A stretch of DNA of 64,000 nucleotides from Helicobacter mehlei (GCF_003660265.1 NZ_QXQP01000001.1:62001-126000), one strand, 5' to 3'; positions 44,522 through 54,805 are shown, numbered from the stretch's first letter. Notes: generated by a model from the letters alone, not told the origin. Numbers and translations are program-made.

Positions 44522-46005
44522 AATAGGGGGTCGTCCATCACGCTAGGAATGGGCAAACCCATCAGCTTGAGGACACTAGCAGCGACATGGTTGAGTGCCC
44601 CGGACTTGATCTGTTTGGCATCTTGACCCATCACAAAACAATAAACCGGGTTGGTCGTGTGGTTGGTGAGCACGCCTTCTTTGGTGCTGTGCATTTGTTC
44701 GCAATTCCCATGGTCACTAGTTAAAAGCATGGCATAGCCCAATTCCTGAGCCACTTTGAGCACCTGACCTAGCGCACTGTCCAAAGCCTCTATGGCTTGG
44801 ATACAAGCCTCAAAATTGCCGGTGTGCCCAACCATGTCTCCATTGGCAAAGTTGGCGATGATTAAATCCTTGCCTGCGCGCATGCTAGAGATGATCGCCT
44901 GAGCGATTTCAGGTGCGCGCATCTGCGGACAGAGATCGTAGGTGGGGACTTGGGGGCTAGGGATTAAAATGCGCTCCTCATTGGGGAAGGGTTCTTCAAT
45001 CCCGCCATTGATAAAGAAACTCACATGGGCGTATTTTTCACTCTCAGCAATATGTACTTGGCTTAAGTTGGCTTGAGAAACCACTTGGGCAAGCGTATCT
45101 GTAATCTCCAGCTTAGGGAAAAATACCGGATGCTTAAAATCTGCACTATAACTGGTCATCGTGGCGATCACCAATTCGGGTGCACCCGCTCCACATTCTT
45201 TTAGCCCCCTAAACATGTCCAAATCCCCGCTTAAGGCTTGGGTGAGCTCCCTAGCCCGATCACTGCGGAAATTCACAAAAATAGCCCCCTCGCCATCAAA
45301 CATGCCCTTGTAGTGCCCAAAACTAGCTGGCTGTATAAACTCATCGTAAATATTGCGTGCGTACATGGATTCAATGTAGGCTGAGGGGCTCAACATGGTT
45401 TTATTTTGGGCATGCACGATACTTTCATAGGCTGACAAAATGCGCTCATAGCGTTTGTCGCGATCCATGGCAAAAAAGCGTCCAGAAATCGTGGCAATGG
45501 CGATATTGTGGTTGCAAATGCAAGAGATTAATTTGAGGTATTCTAGTGCACTGGTGGGCAACACATCGCGCCCATCGGTAATCAAGTGCAACCATACCTT
45601 CTTGCCCACCCGCTCTAAGAGTAATGCCATGCCAATGAGGTGATCGATATGGGCATGCACGCCCCCATCGCTCATCAGGCCCAGCACATGCACAATGTGG
45701 GAGTCTTCCACCACATGCCTAAAGGCGGGGTTATCCTCCATACAATCTTCTTCAAACGCCTTTGAAATTTTGACTAAATCTTGATAGAGCACACGCCCCG
45801 CCCCAATGCACATATGCCCCACCTCAGAATTGCCCATTTGCCCCTCTGGCAGACCCACGCTAAGACCATGCGTGCTTAATAAACTATGGGGCAAATGAGC
45901 CAACATCCAATCATAGGTGGGTTTTTTGGCATGGTAAAAGGCATTGCCCTCTTTTATGTCGCTATACCCCACCCCATCGGTGATGATCAACAATGTTTTT
46001 TGCAT
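44518..46005 (-). CDS. gpmI: Phosphoglycerate mutase, 2,3-bisphosphoglycerate-independent
   Basis: This enzyme interconverts 3- and 2-phosphoglycerate in glycolysis and gluconeogenesis. The 495-residue alkaline-phosphatase-fold protein has the metal site [12 protein letters not shown] at the N-terminus, the phosphorylated serine S60 in [18 protein letters not shown] near residue 117 and the C-terminal [14 protein letters not shown] 46005 overlaps by one base (TAATG) the stop of an alternative frame of the gene upstream, which is notable. It is convergent with the phosphoesterase. Confidence 0.97.
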   Translation of the reverse strand: MQKTLLIITDGVGYSDIKEGNAFYHAKKPTYDWMLAHLPHSLLSTHGLSVGLPEGQMGNSEVGHMCIGAGRVLYQDLVKISKAFEEDCMEDNPAFRHVVEDSHIVHVLGLMSDGGVHAHIDHLIGMALLLERVGKKVWLHLITDGRDVLPTSALEYLKLISCICNHNIAIATISGRFFAMDRDKRYERILSAYESIVHAQNKTMLSPSAYIESMYARNIYDEFIQPASFGHYKGMFDGEGAIFVNFRSDRARELTQALSGDLDMFRGLKECGAGAPELVIATMTSYSADFKHPVFFPKLEITDTLAQVVSQANLSQVHIAESEKYAHVSFFINGGIEEPFPNEERILIPSPQVPTYDLCPQMRAPEIAQAIISSMRAGKDLIIANFANGDMVGHTGNFEACIQAIEALDSALGQVLKVAQELGYAMLLTSDHGNCEQMHSTKEGVLTNHTTNPVYCFVMGQDAKQIKSGALNHVAASVLKLMGLPIPSVMDDPLF

Positions 46006-46175
46006 TAAAATACCGGGGCTTCTTGCATCAAGAAAATTCCATCGTCTTCTTGACGCTTTTTAGGTTTGGGCTGTATGTGGTGGGTTTGCTCCACTTTAGG
46101 CTTGGGTTTGTGGTGCTGGGTTGTTCTGGGTTTAGAGGGTTTTTTATAGGTTTTTCTAGGCGGTTTTTTTTTTGG
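46005..46175 (-). other. Alternative-frame Lys/Pro-rich tail of the gene at 46812, ending at gpmI
   Basis: Downstream of an A10 run (plus-strand T10 at 46164-46173) one frame reads a Lys/Pro-rich tail of about 55 residues (PPRKTYKKPSKPRTTQ, KPKPKVEQTHH) ending QEAPVF and a TAA that overlaps the gpmI ATG. The current frame of the main gene instead stops at 46156. The coupling to gpmI suggests that the longer tail is the ancestral end and that the tract switches between them. Confidence 0.6.
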
Positions 46176-46812
46176 TTTGTTTGGGGGGCTGGTAGGGCAA
46201 TTCAGATTGGGCGTAGAGGGGGGTTTTGGGCTTATGCTCATGTTCTTTAACAAAATGCTCTAAGGTGGGCATAAGGCTTTGTAGGGTCTTGATCTTGATT
46301 AGGAGGTCTTGGTAATATTCATCGGCTTCTTGGTTAGCCATAGCGGGGTGTTTGGCTCTTTGGATATAGTAGGCCCGAATCATCTCTTTGAGGTTACCTT
46401 TGTGGATACGCTTGAAACTGACCAAAGTATCTAGGGCGATTCGGGAGGCAAAATTGCGATCCCTAATGAGTAGATCACCATAGTAACTTTTCATAAAAGG
46501 AGTCTGCCCCTCGTTGTAAAACTTTAAGACAGCTGGGATATAGGCATGGTAAATCCCCGCACTCGTCTCATCAAAATCGACTCGATAAGCTCCCGCACAC
46601 GACTCTTTCCATGCAATGGCCGCCATCTCATAGCCTAAATTTTCTTTAGAACCATAATGGTAGGCATAGACCAAGACTTTTTTTTGCTCCAAATTAAAGT
46701 GACTAGGATCCATACACTCTGCCAAGTTTGGCTTGGCTACTACCCCACTCACCACCGCACCACTCAAAACTGCCAAAACAAAAACATGGCGGAAGAATCC
46801 CCAAGCCCACAT
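46156..46812 (-). CDS. Secreted protein of unknown function, 3' end in an A10 tract
   Basis: This protein of about 218 residues has a signal peptide (WGFFRHVFVLAVLSGAVVSG, cleavage near VVA-KP). The body, LVYAYHYGSKENLGYEMAAI followed by AWKESCAGAYRV, weakly recalls lysozyme-like or lytic transglycosylase folds, with a Glu in WKES, but I cannot assign it. ATG 46812 has AAAGG upstream. The C-terminus ends QTKKKTA* just past a run of ten A residues at 46173-46164, a tract prone to slippage; see the tail entry. It sits between glyS (divergent) and gpmI, as an uncharacterised gene does in H. pylori. Confidence 0.75.
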   Translation of the reverse strand: MWAWGFFRHVFVLAVLSGAVVSGVVAKPNLAECMDPSHFNLEQKKVLVYAYHYGSKENLGYEMAAIAWKESCAGAYRVDFDETSAGIYHAYIPAVLKFYNEGQTPFMKSYYGDLLIRDRNFASRIALDTLVSFKRIHKGNLKEMIRAYYIQRAKHPAMANQEADEYYQDLLIKIKTLQSLMPTLEHFVKEHEHKPKTPLYAQSELPYQPPKQTKKKTA

Positions 46813-46849
46813 TGACAAACCTTTAAGAGTTTTTCACTTTAAGTTTTGC

Positions 46850-46855
46850 TATAAT
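46850..46855 (+). promoter_or_regulatory. Extended -10 promoter of glyS-czn
   Basis: TGCTATAAT 68 bases upstream of the glyS start; probably drives glyS and the coupled czn genes. Confidence 0.6.
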
Positions 46856-46917
46856 CTTAACATAAGTAACCCTTGATAACTATTAATGGCTAGCCTGATT
46901 CACGCATAGGAGCTTAC

Positions 46918-49005
46918 TTGAACCCATTACTCATTGAAGTTCTAGTTGAAGAGATGCCCGCTAAGGCTCTGTTGGCAGAATTTAAACACATCCTAGACAA
47001 GTTCCACCAAGCCCTACAAAACCATCAAGTGGATTTTAAAGGCGACCTGCGTGGCTATTACGCACCCACACGCCTTGTCCTCCATGCCCTAGATTTCCCC
47101 ACCCACATCCCAGCTAAACAAGTCGAACACTTTGGTCCCCCCTTAAGTGTGGCTATGGAAGACAACCAGCTTAATCCCATTGGGCAGAAGTTTTATACCA
47201 AGTTGGGCTTAGACCCTTTGCAAGCCTTTAGTACGGTGCTAAAAAACCAAAAGGAAGTCTTGCACGCCATTTTACACAGCCCGCCCATCTCCACTGCTAC
47301 GCTTTTAGATGGTATTTTGTTGGAGTTTTTGCGATCGCTAGATTTTGGTAAAAGCATGGCGTGGGGTAGCGTGCCAGAACGTTTCATCCGCCCCATCCAT
47401 AATCTTTGCGTGATCTTTGCAGATGAGCCTGTGTCTCTAGAGGCTTGCCAACAAGCTTATGGTTGCACCGCTAGGCGTGCGACCAAAATCCATGCAGCTA
47501 AGAGTTTTGCCTACCATGAGACACCCAGCATAGAGGATTACTTTCAAACCCTGCAAAAAGGCTTTGTAATCTTAGACCCCAACAAACGCCAAGAAAAAAT
47601 CTTGCATGAGATTAAGACTCTAGAGCAAGAACATGGCGTGCAGGTCCAGATTGATCCCGAACTTTTAGAGGAGGTGGTTGCCATCACTGCCTACCCCACA
47701 GCTCTTTATGGGCTTTTTGATCGCGCCTTTTTGGATTTACCCACAGAGGTTACCACCACTTCCATGAAGGAGCACCAACGCTATTTTGCCACTTTTAAAG
47801 AGGGCGTGCTCAACAATGGCTTTATTGTGGTGAGCAATGCACCCCTGCAACACCCCCAAGATTTTGCCACCATTTTAGTGGGCAACCAAAAGGTCTTGCG
47901 CGCGCGTTTGAGCGATGCGGTGTTTTTTTACCAAAACGATTTGGAGCAATCCATGGAATGGGAAAATGTGGCTCCAGCCTTAGACAAGATCGCTTTTATG
48001 CAGGGTTTGGGGAGTTTGAAAGACAAGGTGGAGCGTGAGCAAAAAATCGCCCTTTTTTTAGCCCAAAAATATGCCCCCCACGCTCAAGAATCCCAAGAGA
48101 TTTTGCAAGCCAAACTTTTAGAGTCCTTGTGCCTAGCTAAGGCGGACTTGTTGAGCGAGGTGGTCTATGAGTTCCCCGAGTTACAAGGCGTTATGGGCTC
48201 TTACTATGCCAAGCACCACCACAAAAGCCCCGATATTTGCACCGCACTCAAAGAACAATATTACCCCATTGCTGAGGGCGCGCCCTTGCCCAGCACTTTT
48301 TTAAGTGCGCTGTTGGCATTGAGCATAAAGCTAGATAGCTTGTTGGCTCTTTTTAGTGTGGGCAAAATTCCCACGGGCTCTAAAGACCCCTTTGCCCTGC
48401 GCCGTGCGTGCAATGGCGTGTTGCGGATTTGCTTGCACTACAATTTGCCCTTCAATCTCCAAGCCGATTTGCAAATGCTTGGCACCCACTATGCCCCCTT
48501 TGATCTCTCTTTGTTAAGGGAGTTCATGTTGGAACGACTCTCCCATGTTTTAAGTGTCAAGTCCCCCAATCTTTACAAAAGCGTACTAAAAGGCATTGAA
48601 GCCTTGGGGGGGCAAGATTATGAGATTTGCCAATTGGCTCGTAAGCTCTATGCTTTGCAAGATTTTTTAGACCAGGTGGAGGATTCTAGGCAATTGGTGA
48701 GCGTGTTTAAGCGCGTGGCTAATATCACCCAAGATATACAACAAGCCAGCAACCCCGATCCGCACCTCTTTCAAGATACGAGCGAGCAAGGGCTTTATGA
48801 AGCTTACTTAAACTTGCAAAAAAGCACATTTGCCCATTTGGGCGATAAAATCCACGCCCTATTTGCCCTCAAAACCCCTCTAGAACTCTTTTTTGAAAAA
48901 GTGCTCATCAACGATCCCAACCCCCAAATCCAAAATAACCGCAAAAGCTTACTCTTTTTAATTTGTCGGGAATTTTTGAGTGTGGCGGATATTAAGGAAT
49001 TGTAG
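46918..49005 (+). CDS. glyS: Glycyl-tRNA synthetase, beta subunit
   Basis: GlyS is the large subunit of the alpha2-beta2 glycyl-tRNA synthetase. The 695-residue protein aligns with H. pylori GlyS: LIEVLVEEMPAKALL at the start, DFGKSMAWGSVPERFIRPIHN near 140-160, AITAYPTALYG, TTSMKEHQRYF and KDPFALRRACNG. It begins at TTG 46918 after a GGAGC site. The cznC gene starts three bases after its stop, as in H. pylori. Confidence 0.97.
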   Translation: MNPLLIEVLVEEMPAKALLAEFKHILDKFHQALQNHQVDFKGDLRGYYAPTRLVLHALDFPTHIPAKQVEHFGPPLSVAMEDNQLNPIGQKFYTKLGLDPLQAFSTVLKNQKEVLHAILHSPPISTATLLDGILLEFLRSLDFGKSMAWGSVPERFIRPIHNLCVIFADEPVSLEACQQAYGCTARRATKIHAAKSFAYHETPSIEDYFQTLQKGFVILDPNKRQEKILHEIKTLEQEHGVQVQIDPELLEEVVAITAYPTALYGLFDRAFLDLPTEVTTTSMKEHQRYFATFKEGVLNNGFIVVSNAPLQHPQDFATILVGNQKVLRARLSDAVFFYQNDLEQSMEWENVAPALDKIAFMQGLGSLKDKVEREQKIALFLAQKYAPHAQESQEILQAKLLESLCLAKADLLSEVVYEFPELQGVMGSYYAKHHHKSPDICTALKEQYYPIAEGAPLPSTFLSALLALSIKLDSLLALFSVGKIPTGSKDPFALRRACNGVLRICLHYNLPFNLQADLQMLGTHYAPFDLSLLREFMLERLSHVLSVKSPNLYKSVLKGIEALGGQDYEICQLARKLYALQDFLDQVEDSRQLVSVFKRVANITQDIQQASNPDPHLFQDTSEQGLYEAYLNLQKSTFAHLGDKIHALFALKTPLELFFEKVLINDPNPQIQNNRKSLLFLICREFLSVADIKEL

Positions 49006-49008
49006 GGC

Positions 49009-50277
49009 TTGTATCTCCAAATTCTTTGGCTAACTGCGGGTCTTTTAGCCAGCTTTTTAAGTGCTAAAACCTTTTCTGTAGAGGAATTTTTCAAGCGAGT
49101 CGAGCATAACTCTATGGAATTAATCCAAAAAAAGGCCGAGTTTATTAGCCTTTTGGAGGAGCAAAAATCCACCAATGCTTGGGATTTTCCCTTTATATCC
49201 AATGAAACCTCTATGGTGCGTAACTTCCAAGGTATCGCTGAGGCCCAGCCTCGAACCGTGTTGATGATCAAACCCAAACTCCCATGGGTTAGCCGTCTGC
49301 TTGCCCAAAGCCTCTCTATTAAAAATGTGCAATACCGCAAGAGTTATGAATTGAGCCGCAATCTTGCCTTTATTGGGGCTAAACGCCTCTACCTGAATTA
49401 CATTTTAAACATTGAAAAACACAATATTTACGCCCGTCGCGAACAGATTTTTTTATCCCAGCTCAATGCTGCCCAGCGCAAAGTTGAAGCAGGGAGCATG
49501 TCTGAAAAGGACTATATCAACTTTAAAAATTCCTACTTGGAGTCCAAATTAGCCAAAATCAACATGGAGACCTTGATCATCAATCAAGAAAAAACGCTCA
49601 ACACCATGTTAGCCATTGTGCATCCTGTCGTCTCCAAAAATGCCGATTTTAGCACTTTTTTAGACAAAGATCATCTCATCAAGATTCCGGGTTTGCAATT
49701 TGAATATGTCCGCATTGGGGAGTATGGCTTACAGCGAATCTTGGATCATTCCTTGTATGTGGAAGTGCTGGACTTGAGCGCAAAAGATTATAAAGTGAAT
49801 GCGAATCTGGCTAATCGAGATGTCTTCAAAAACTTTGAATTTGGTTTGGGGGCGGAGAGTTATAACTCGGCGACCAATTTTTCCATTGAGTTTAATATCC
49901 CCCTGCCCGTTACGCCTAAAAATATCCACTTGAAACGCAAGTTTTTGGCCCTAGAAAATGGTACGCGGGCTAAAAATGTAGTGATGAAACGCAACATAGG
50001 GATCAACGCCCATGCCTACCTCAACCAGCTCCAGACCAAAGAAAAATACATGAAAATCCAAATTGAAGCCATCGACAACAAAGCAAAGCTGATGGAGATG
50101 GGGCGCATTGCCTATGAAGCCCAAAAAATCGGGCTCTTTGAATATTTGATCTATCAAAACTCTTATATGGACGCGCTGATCGCTTTGGCAGAGGCTAAGA
50201 TCGAATATGTGGATATCACTGCGCTTTTAGAAGAGACACTAGGCCAGACTTTCACACGTATTAGGGGACCCCAGTGA
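49009..50277 (+). CDS. cznC: Metal efflux outer membrane protein CznC
   Basis: This 422-residue TolC-like outer membrane factor has a signal peptide (WLTAGLLASFLSA), an N-terminal helical OEP repeat (FSVEEFFKRVEHNSMELIQKK) and two long coiled-coil helix pairs. It begins at TTG 49009. It forms the exit duct of the Cd/Zn/Ni efflux pump CznCBA; in H. pylori this pump is needed for metal resistance and colonisation (established). The stop overlaps cznB by ATGA-type coupling. Confidence 0.88.
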   Translation: MYLQILWLTAGLLASFLSAKTFSVEEFFKRVEHNSMELIQKKAEFISLLEEQKSTNAWDFPFISNETSMVRNFQGIAEAQPRTVLMIKPKLPWVSRLLAQSLSIKNVQYRKSYELSRNLAFIGAKRLYLNYILNIEKHNIYARREQIFLSQLNAAQRKVEAGSMSEKDYINFKNSYLESKLAKINMETLIINQEKTLNTMLAIVHPVVSKNADFSTFLDKDHLIKIPGLQFEYVRIGEYGLQRILDHSLYVEVLDLSAKDYKVNANLANRDVFKNFEFGLGAESYNSATNFSIEFNIPLPVTPKNIHLKRKFLALENGTRAKNVVMKRNIGINAHAYLNQLQTKEKYMKIQIEAIDNKAKLMEMGRIAYEAQKIGLFEYLIYQNSYMDALIALAEAKIEYVDITALLEETLGQTFTRIRGPQ

Positions 50278-51347
50278 AAATCTGGGTCTGCTTGTTGCTC
50301 TTTTTGGGAGCTTTGGGAGCTTTGGGGGCTTATGATGAAATCGTTTTGACCCAAAAACAGATTGATAGCTTGGGGATTAGTGTCGTGCCTTTGGATAAGA
50401 AATTGGGCACAAGGGGCTTGCCCTTTAACGCCGTGATTGATTTTAATAACTCTAACCCTAAGCACACGGTGATTCAAAGCTTGAGTTTTAACGCCACTGT
50501 GGTGGCCATTTACAAAAGCGAGGGAGAATATGTCAAAAAGGGCGATCTCATCTGTGAGATTAGCTCCATTGATTTGAGTAACCTTTACTTCCAATTACAA
50601 AATAGCCAAAACAAGCTCAAGGTTGCCCTAGATGTGAGCTCCAAAGACTACAAGCTCTATAAACAAGGCGTGATCGCAAAAAGAGAGTATCAAAATAGCC
50701 ATTTGATCAGCGAAGAGATGCGCCTAAGGGTGCGCCAACTAGAAGACACTTTCCGCAACTTTGGGATTGACCCAAAACGCCCGATGGGGCTTTATGGCTT
50801 TAAGATCATTGCACGCAATAGTGGTATTTTATCCATTGCCCCCAAAGTGCTGGGAGAAAAAATCCTCCCTTTCACCACCTACATCCGCATCGCTGAAAAT
50901 AACGACTTGATCGCCCGAATCAAATTGCCCGTCAGTCTCTCTAGGTACATCAAAAAAGGCTCGCATGTGTTAGACGCGTTGGGGAATAAAATTGGGGTGA
51001 TTCAGAGTATCTCTGTGGTGCTGGATCGCAACTCTAACACCATTTTAGCCACCGCCTTTATTGATGCACATAATTACCATGTGGGTGAGGTGGTGGATAT
51101 TTACATTGAGGGGATCAAGCCTAAAAACTCTTTGATCGTCCCCTCTAGTGCGATTATCCGCAATGATCAAGATTACTTGATGTTTGTGCGCACACCCAAG
51201 GGCTTTATGCCCACCCCTGTGCAAATTATTGAGGAACGCACCCGCGTTTTTGTGATTAGCAATAAAAATATCGACCCGCATGCCAAAGTTGCGGCAGGAG
51301 CACTGGTGAGCCTGAAGGGCATTCTCAATAATCTAGGTGATGATTGA
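50274..51347 (+). CDS. cznB: Metal efflux membrane fusion protein CznB
   Basis: This 357-residue periplasmic adaptor starts with a signal/anchor (WVCLLLFLGALGALGA). It has the lipoyl-like domain (VVAIYKSEGEYVKKGDLICEIS), a short helical hairpin, then a beta-barrel region (ANNDL-type IRIAENNDLIARIKLP) and the membrane-proximal domain ending VSLKGILNNLG. It links CznA to CznC. It overlaps cznA by ATGA. Confidence 0.88.
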   Translation: MKIWVCLLLFLGALGALGAYDEIVLTQKQIDSLGISVVPLDKKLGTRGLPFNAVIDFNNSNPKHTVIQSLSFNATVVAIYKSEGEYVKKGDLICEISSIDLSNLYFQLQNSQNKLKVALDVSSKDYKLYKQGVIAKREYQNSHLISEEMRLRVRQLEDTFRNFGIDPKRPMGLYGFKIIARNSGILSIAPKVLGEKILPFTTYIRIAENNDLIARIKLPVSLSRYIKKGSHVLDALGNKIGVIQSISVVLDRNSNTILATAFIDAHNYHVGEVVDIYIEGIKPKNSLIVPSSAIIRNDQDYLMFVRTPKGFMPTPVQIIEERTRVFVISNKNIDPHAKVAAGALVSLKGILNNLGDD

Positions 51348-54300
51348 TGTTGGCTCCCATCATTGAGTTTTCTCTGCGCCAACGCTTGATTATCCTCATC
51401 TGTGCCTTTTTGCTTTTGCTCTCTGGGCTGTATGCCTTTTTCACCACCCCTGTTGATGCCTTCCCTGATATGTCCCCCACCCAAGTTAAGATCATCTTAA
51501 AGCTTCCGGGTAGTTCGCCCGAGGAGATGGAAAACAATGTGGTGCGCCCCCTAGAACTGGAGTTGCTAGGCTTAAAAGGGGAAAAATCCTTGCGGAGCAC
51601 TTCTAAATACGCCATTTGTGACATCACAATTGACTTTGAAGATGGCATGGATATTTACCTAGCGCGCAATATTGTCAATGAAAAACTCGCCCTTGTGATG
51701 CCAGATTTACCCCCAGAGGTGGATGGAGGCATTGCCCCCATTGTAACCCCGTTATCTGATATTTTCATGTTCACCATTGATGGGAATTTGCCCGAGGTGG
51801 AAAAACGCCAGCTCTTAGACTTTGTGATCCGCCCCATGCTAAGAACGATCCCGGGGGTGGCTGATGTCAATTCTATTGGAGGGTTTAGCCGTGCCTTTGT
51901 AGTGATCCCCGATTTTAATGACATGGCAGGCTTGGGCATCTCCATTAGCGATTTGGAAAATACACTTAGAGCCAACTTGAGCAATAGCGGGGCTGGGCGT
52001 GTGGATCGCGATGGGGAGACCTTTTTAGTCAAAATCCAAACCATGGCACTCACCCCCAAAGAGATCGGGGATATCGCCATCTCAACCAAAATGGGTTTTT
52101 TGCACATCCGCGATTTTGCTAAGGTGGTGGTGCATTACCGCACCCGCTTAGGGTTTGTTACCAAAAATGGCATTGATGAAACCACAGAGGGGCTTGTGCT
52201 CTCCTTGAAAGGGGCAAACTCCAGCGAAATTATCAAGCAGGTGCGCCAAAAACTCGATCAAGACATCAAGCCCTTATTGCCCGCAGGCGTGCATACCCAT
52301 GTCTTTTACGATCGCTCAGAATTTACCCAAAAGGCTATTGATACCGTAACCCAAACCCTTATAGAGGCGGTCGTGCTGATTGTGATCACCTTGTTTTTAT
52401 TCTTGGGTAATTTCCGCGCCAGCGTGGCGGTGGGGGTGATCTTGCCCCTAAGTCTGAGCGTGGCTTTTATCTTAATTAAACTCAATGGGATCACGCTCAA
52501 TTTAATGAGTCTGGGCGGGCTCATCATTGCCATTGGCATGCTCATCGACTCGGCAGTGGTTGTGGTAGAAAATGCCTTTGAGAAATTAAGCCACAACCGC
52601 ACCACCACTAAGTTACACACGATATATCGCTCGTGTAAAGAAATTGCGGTCTCAGTGGTGAGTGGGATCATCATCATCATTGTCTTTTTTACGCCCATTT
52701 TGTCTTTAGAGGGCATTGAGGGCAAGATGTTCCGCCCCCTAGCCTCTAGTATTGTCTTTGCCCTACTAGGCACTTTGGTGCTCTCTATCACGGTGGTGCC
52801 CGTGATTAGCTCGATGGTGCTCAAAACCCAGCCCCATAAAGAAACCTACCTCACACGCTTTTTCTATTTTATCTACACTCCCGCTTTGCGTTTTGCCTTA
52901 AAAAACCCCAAAACCATGCTCTTAGGCGCATTGATCTTTCTAGCTGGGAGTCTCTCGCTCTTCCCCTTTGTGGGCAAGGCGTTTATGCCTAGCCTAGATG
53001 AGGGAGATAGCGTGCTGAGTGTGGATAGCGTGCCCTCTATCTCACTCAATCAGTCTAAGGATTTGATCTTGCGCATTGAAAAGACCATTAGAGAGAATGT
53101 CAAGGAAGTCAAAGCAATCGTGGCGCGCACGGGCTCGGATGAACTGGGGTTGGATTTAGGAGGGTTGAATCAAACCGATATGTTTATCTCCTACATCCCC
53201 AAAAAAGAGTGGAGTGTCAAAACCAAACAAGAGCTTTTAGATAAAATCCTAAAGGTTTTGGAGGATTACAAGGGGATTAGCTTTGCCTTCACCCAGCCCA
53301 TTGAAATGCGTATCTCAGAGATGCTCACGGGTGTGCGGGGCGATTTAGCCATTAAGATTTTTGGGAATAGCATTGATAAGCTCAATGAGTTGAGCGCGCA
53401 AATTGTGGAGGTGATTAGGGGGGTTAGGGGCTCTAGTGAGGTTTTTACGGCTCTTAACAAAGGACTAAACTACCTTTACATCACCCCCGATCGGGATGCG
53501 ATGGCTAACGTGGGGATCACCAGCGATGAATTTGCTAAGTTTCTTAAATCTGCCTTAGAGGGGATCATTGTGGAATTTATCCCAACGGGTATCTCAAGAA
53601 CTCCTGTCATTATCCGCCAAAAAGAGGACATCTCCACCAATATTACCCTCATCAAAAGTTTAGAGATGACCTCCAAGCGTGGGATTGCCGTGCCCATCAC
53701 CTCCATTGCCACCATTACAGAAGTGGATGGTCCCGTGGCGATTGCGCGGGAAAATAGTACGCGCATGAGCGTGGTGCGCTCTAATGTTGTGGGGCGGGAC
53801 TTGGGCGGATTTGTAGATGAGATCAAGGCTAAAATTGCCCAAAAAGTGCAACTCCCCCCCAACTACTACATCACCTATGGCGGGCAGTTTGAAAACCAAG
53901 AACGCGCCAACAAACGCCTATCCACGGTGATCCCCATTAGTATTGTGGTGATCTTCTTTATTTTATTTTTCACCTTCAAAAGCGTGCCTCTCTCGTTACT
54001 CATTTTGCTCAATATCCCCTTTGCCATCACTGGTGGGCTCATCGCCCTTTTCTTAACCCAAGAATATATTTCTGTGCCTGCCAGCGTGGGCTTTATCGCT
54101 CTCTTTGGGATTGCCGTTTTAAATGGCGTGGTGATGATTGGGTATTTTAGAGAACTCTTAAATCAGGGTAAGAGCGTAGAAGAATGTGTGTTTGAGGGGG
54201 CGTTGCGGCGTTTGCGCCCCGTTTTAATGACTGCTTGCATTGCGGGCTTGGGGCTCATCCCCTTGTTGCTCTCCCATGGCGTGGGCTCTGAGGTACAAAA

Positions 54301-54409
54301 ACCCCTAGCCATCGTGGTTTTAGGCGGGCTTGTAACTTCTAGCATTTTAACGCTTTTGCTCTTGCCCCCGATGTTTATGCTGGTGGCCAAAAAAATCAAG
54401 GTCGTTTGA
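51344..54409 (+). CDS. cznA: Heavy-metal RND efflux pump CznA
   Basis: This is the 1021-residue inner-membrane proton/metal antiporter of the HME-RND class. The first helix is LRQRLIILICAFLLLLSG, then a large periplasmic loop; the proton-relay helix reads IGMLIDSAVVVVENAFEKL around residues 395-415, and the second half ends LGGLVTSSILTLLLLPPMFML. The gene order C-B-A and the strand match H. pylori cznCBA, which exports Cd, Zn and Ni. Its TGA overlaps the ATG of a DUF3240 gene. Confidence 0.95.
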   Translation: MMLAPIIEFSLRQRLIILICAFLLLLSGLYAFFTTPVDAFPDMSPTQVKIILKLPGSSPEEMENNVVRPLELELLGLKGEKSLRSTSKYAICDITIDFEDGMDIYLARNIVNEKLALVMPDLPPEVDGGIAPIVTPLSDIFMFTIDGNLPEVEKRQLLDFVIRPMLRTIPGVADVNSIGGFSRAFVVIPDFNDMAGLGISISDLENTLRANLSNSGAGRVDRDGETFLVKIQTMALTPKEIGDIAISTKMGFLHIRDFAKVVVHYRTRLGFVTKNGIDETTEGLVLSLKGANSSEIIKQVRQKLDQDIKPLLPAGVHTHVFYDRSEFTQKAIDTVTQTLIEAVVLIVITLFLFLGNFRASVAVGVILPLSLSVAFILIKLNGITLNLMSLGGLIIAIGMLIDSAVVVVENAFEKLSHNRTTTKLHTIYRSCKEIAVSVVSGIIIIIVFFTPILSLEGIEGKMFRPLASSIVFALLGTLVLSITVVPVISSMVLKTQPHKETYLTRFFYFIYTPALRFALKNPKTMLLGALIFLAGSLSLFPFVGKAFMPSLDEGDSVLSVDSVPSISLNQSKDLILRIEKTIRENVKEVKAIVARTGSDELGLDLGGLNQTDMFISYIPKKEWSVKTKQELLDKILKVLEDYKGISFAFTQPIEMRISEMLTGVRGDLAIKIFGNSIDKLNELSAQIVEVIRGVRGSSEVFTALNKGLNYLYITPDRDAMANVGITSDEFAKFLKSALEGIIVEFIPTGISRTPVIIRQKEDISTNITLIKSLEMTSKRGIAVPITSIATITEVDGPVAIARENSTRMSVVRSNVVGRDLGGFVDEIKAKIAQKVQLPPNYYITYGGQFENQERANKRLSTVIPISIVVIFFILFFTFKSVPLSLLILLNIPFAITGGLIALFLTQEYISVPASVGFIALFGIAVLNGVVMIGYFRELLNQGKSVEECVFEGALRRLRPVLMTACIAGLGLIPLLLSHGVGSEVQKPLAIVVLGGLVTSSILTLLLLPPMFMLVAKKIKVV

Positions 54410-54693
54410 TGGTGATCTTAGAAGTCTATGTGGATATGAAACTCAAAGACATGATTGTGGACTATCTCTTAGAGCATGGCTATGATTACTTTTACTTTTT
54501 TGAGTGCTTTGAGTACGCGGCTATTTCTTTGTTAAAGAGTGAAAAAGAGCAGGTCAGCGGGCGTAAGGACTATGGCTTGTTTAAACTCTACCTTGAAGAG
54601 GAGCAGGCAGATAGTCTAGCTCAAGAATTGCAAACCTTGAGCCAAGAGATCGCGCTCTATCTCTTGCCCGTCTCTAGGGCTCTACGCCATTAG
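54409..54693 (+). CDS. DUF3240 family protein coupled to cznA
   Basis: This 94-residue cytoplasmic protein begins MVILEVYVDMKLKDMIVDYLLEHG and has YDYFYFFECFEYAA and EEQADSLAQELQTL, the DUF3240 pattern. Such genes commonly follow heavy-metal RND pumps. A ferredoxin-like fold and a regulatory role are inferred. ATG 54409 overlaps the cznA stop (TGATG), so it is made with the pump. It is the last gene of the glyS-czn run. Confidence 0.85.
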   Translation: MVILEVYVDMKLKDMIVDYLLEHGYDYFYFFECFEYAAISLLKSEKEQVSGRKDYGLFKLYLEEEQADSLAQELQTLSQEIALYLLPVSRALRH

Positions 54694-54805
54694 TATTGCT
54701 ATTTTTCAACTTATTTAGCCCCATCACAACGGAAAGATTGCGCTGGGAATGATGTGTTGGAGAATTTTAGGACGGCAACATCAGGAGTTTTTGGGGTAGA
54801 CCCAG

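Noticed and set aside
51655-53862. Several antisense frames of 128-172 residues over cznA
   Set aside because: All mirror conserved RND helices on the other strand; none has a ribosome site or protein-like motif.
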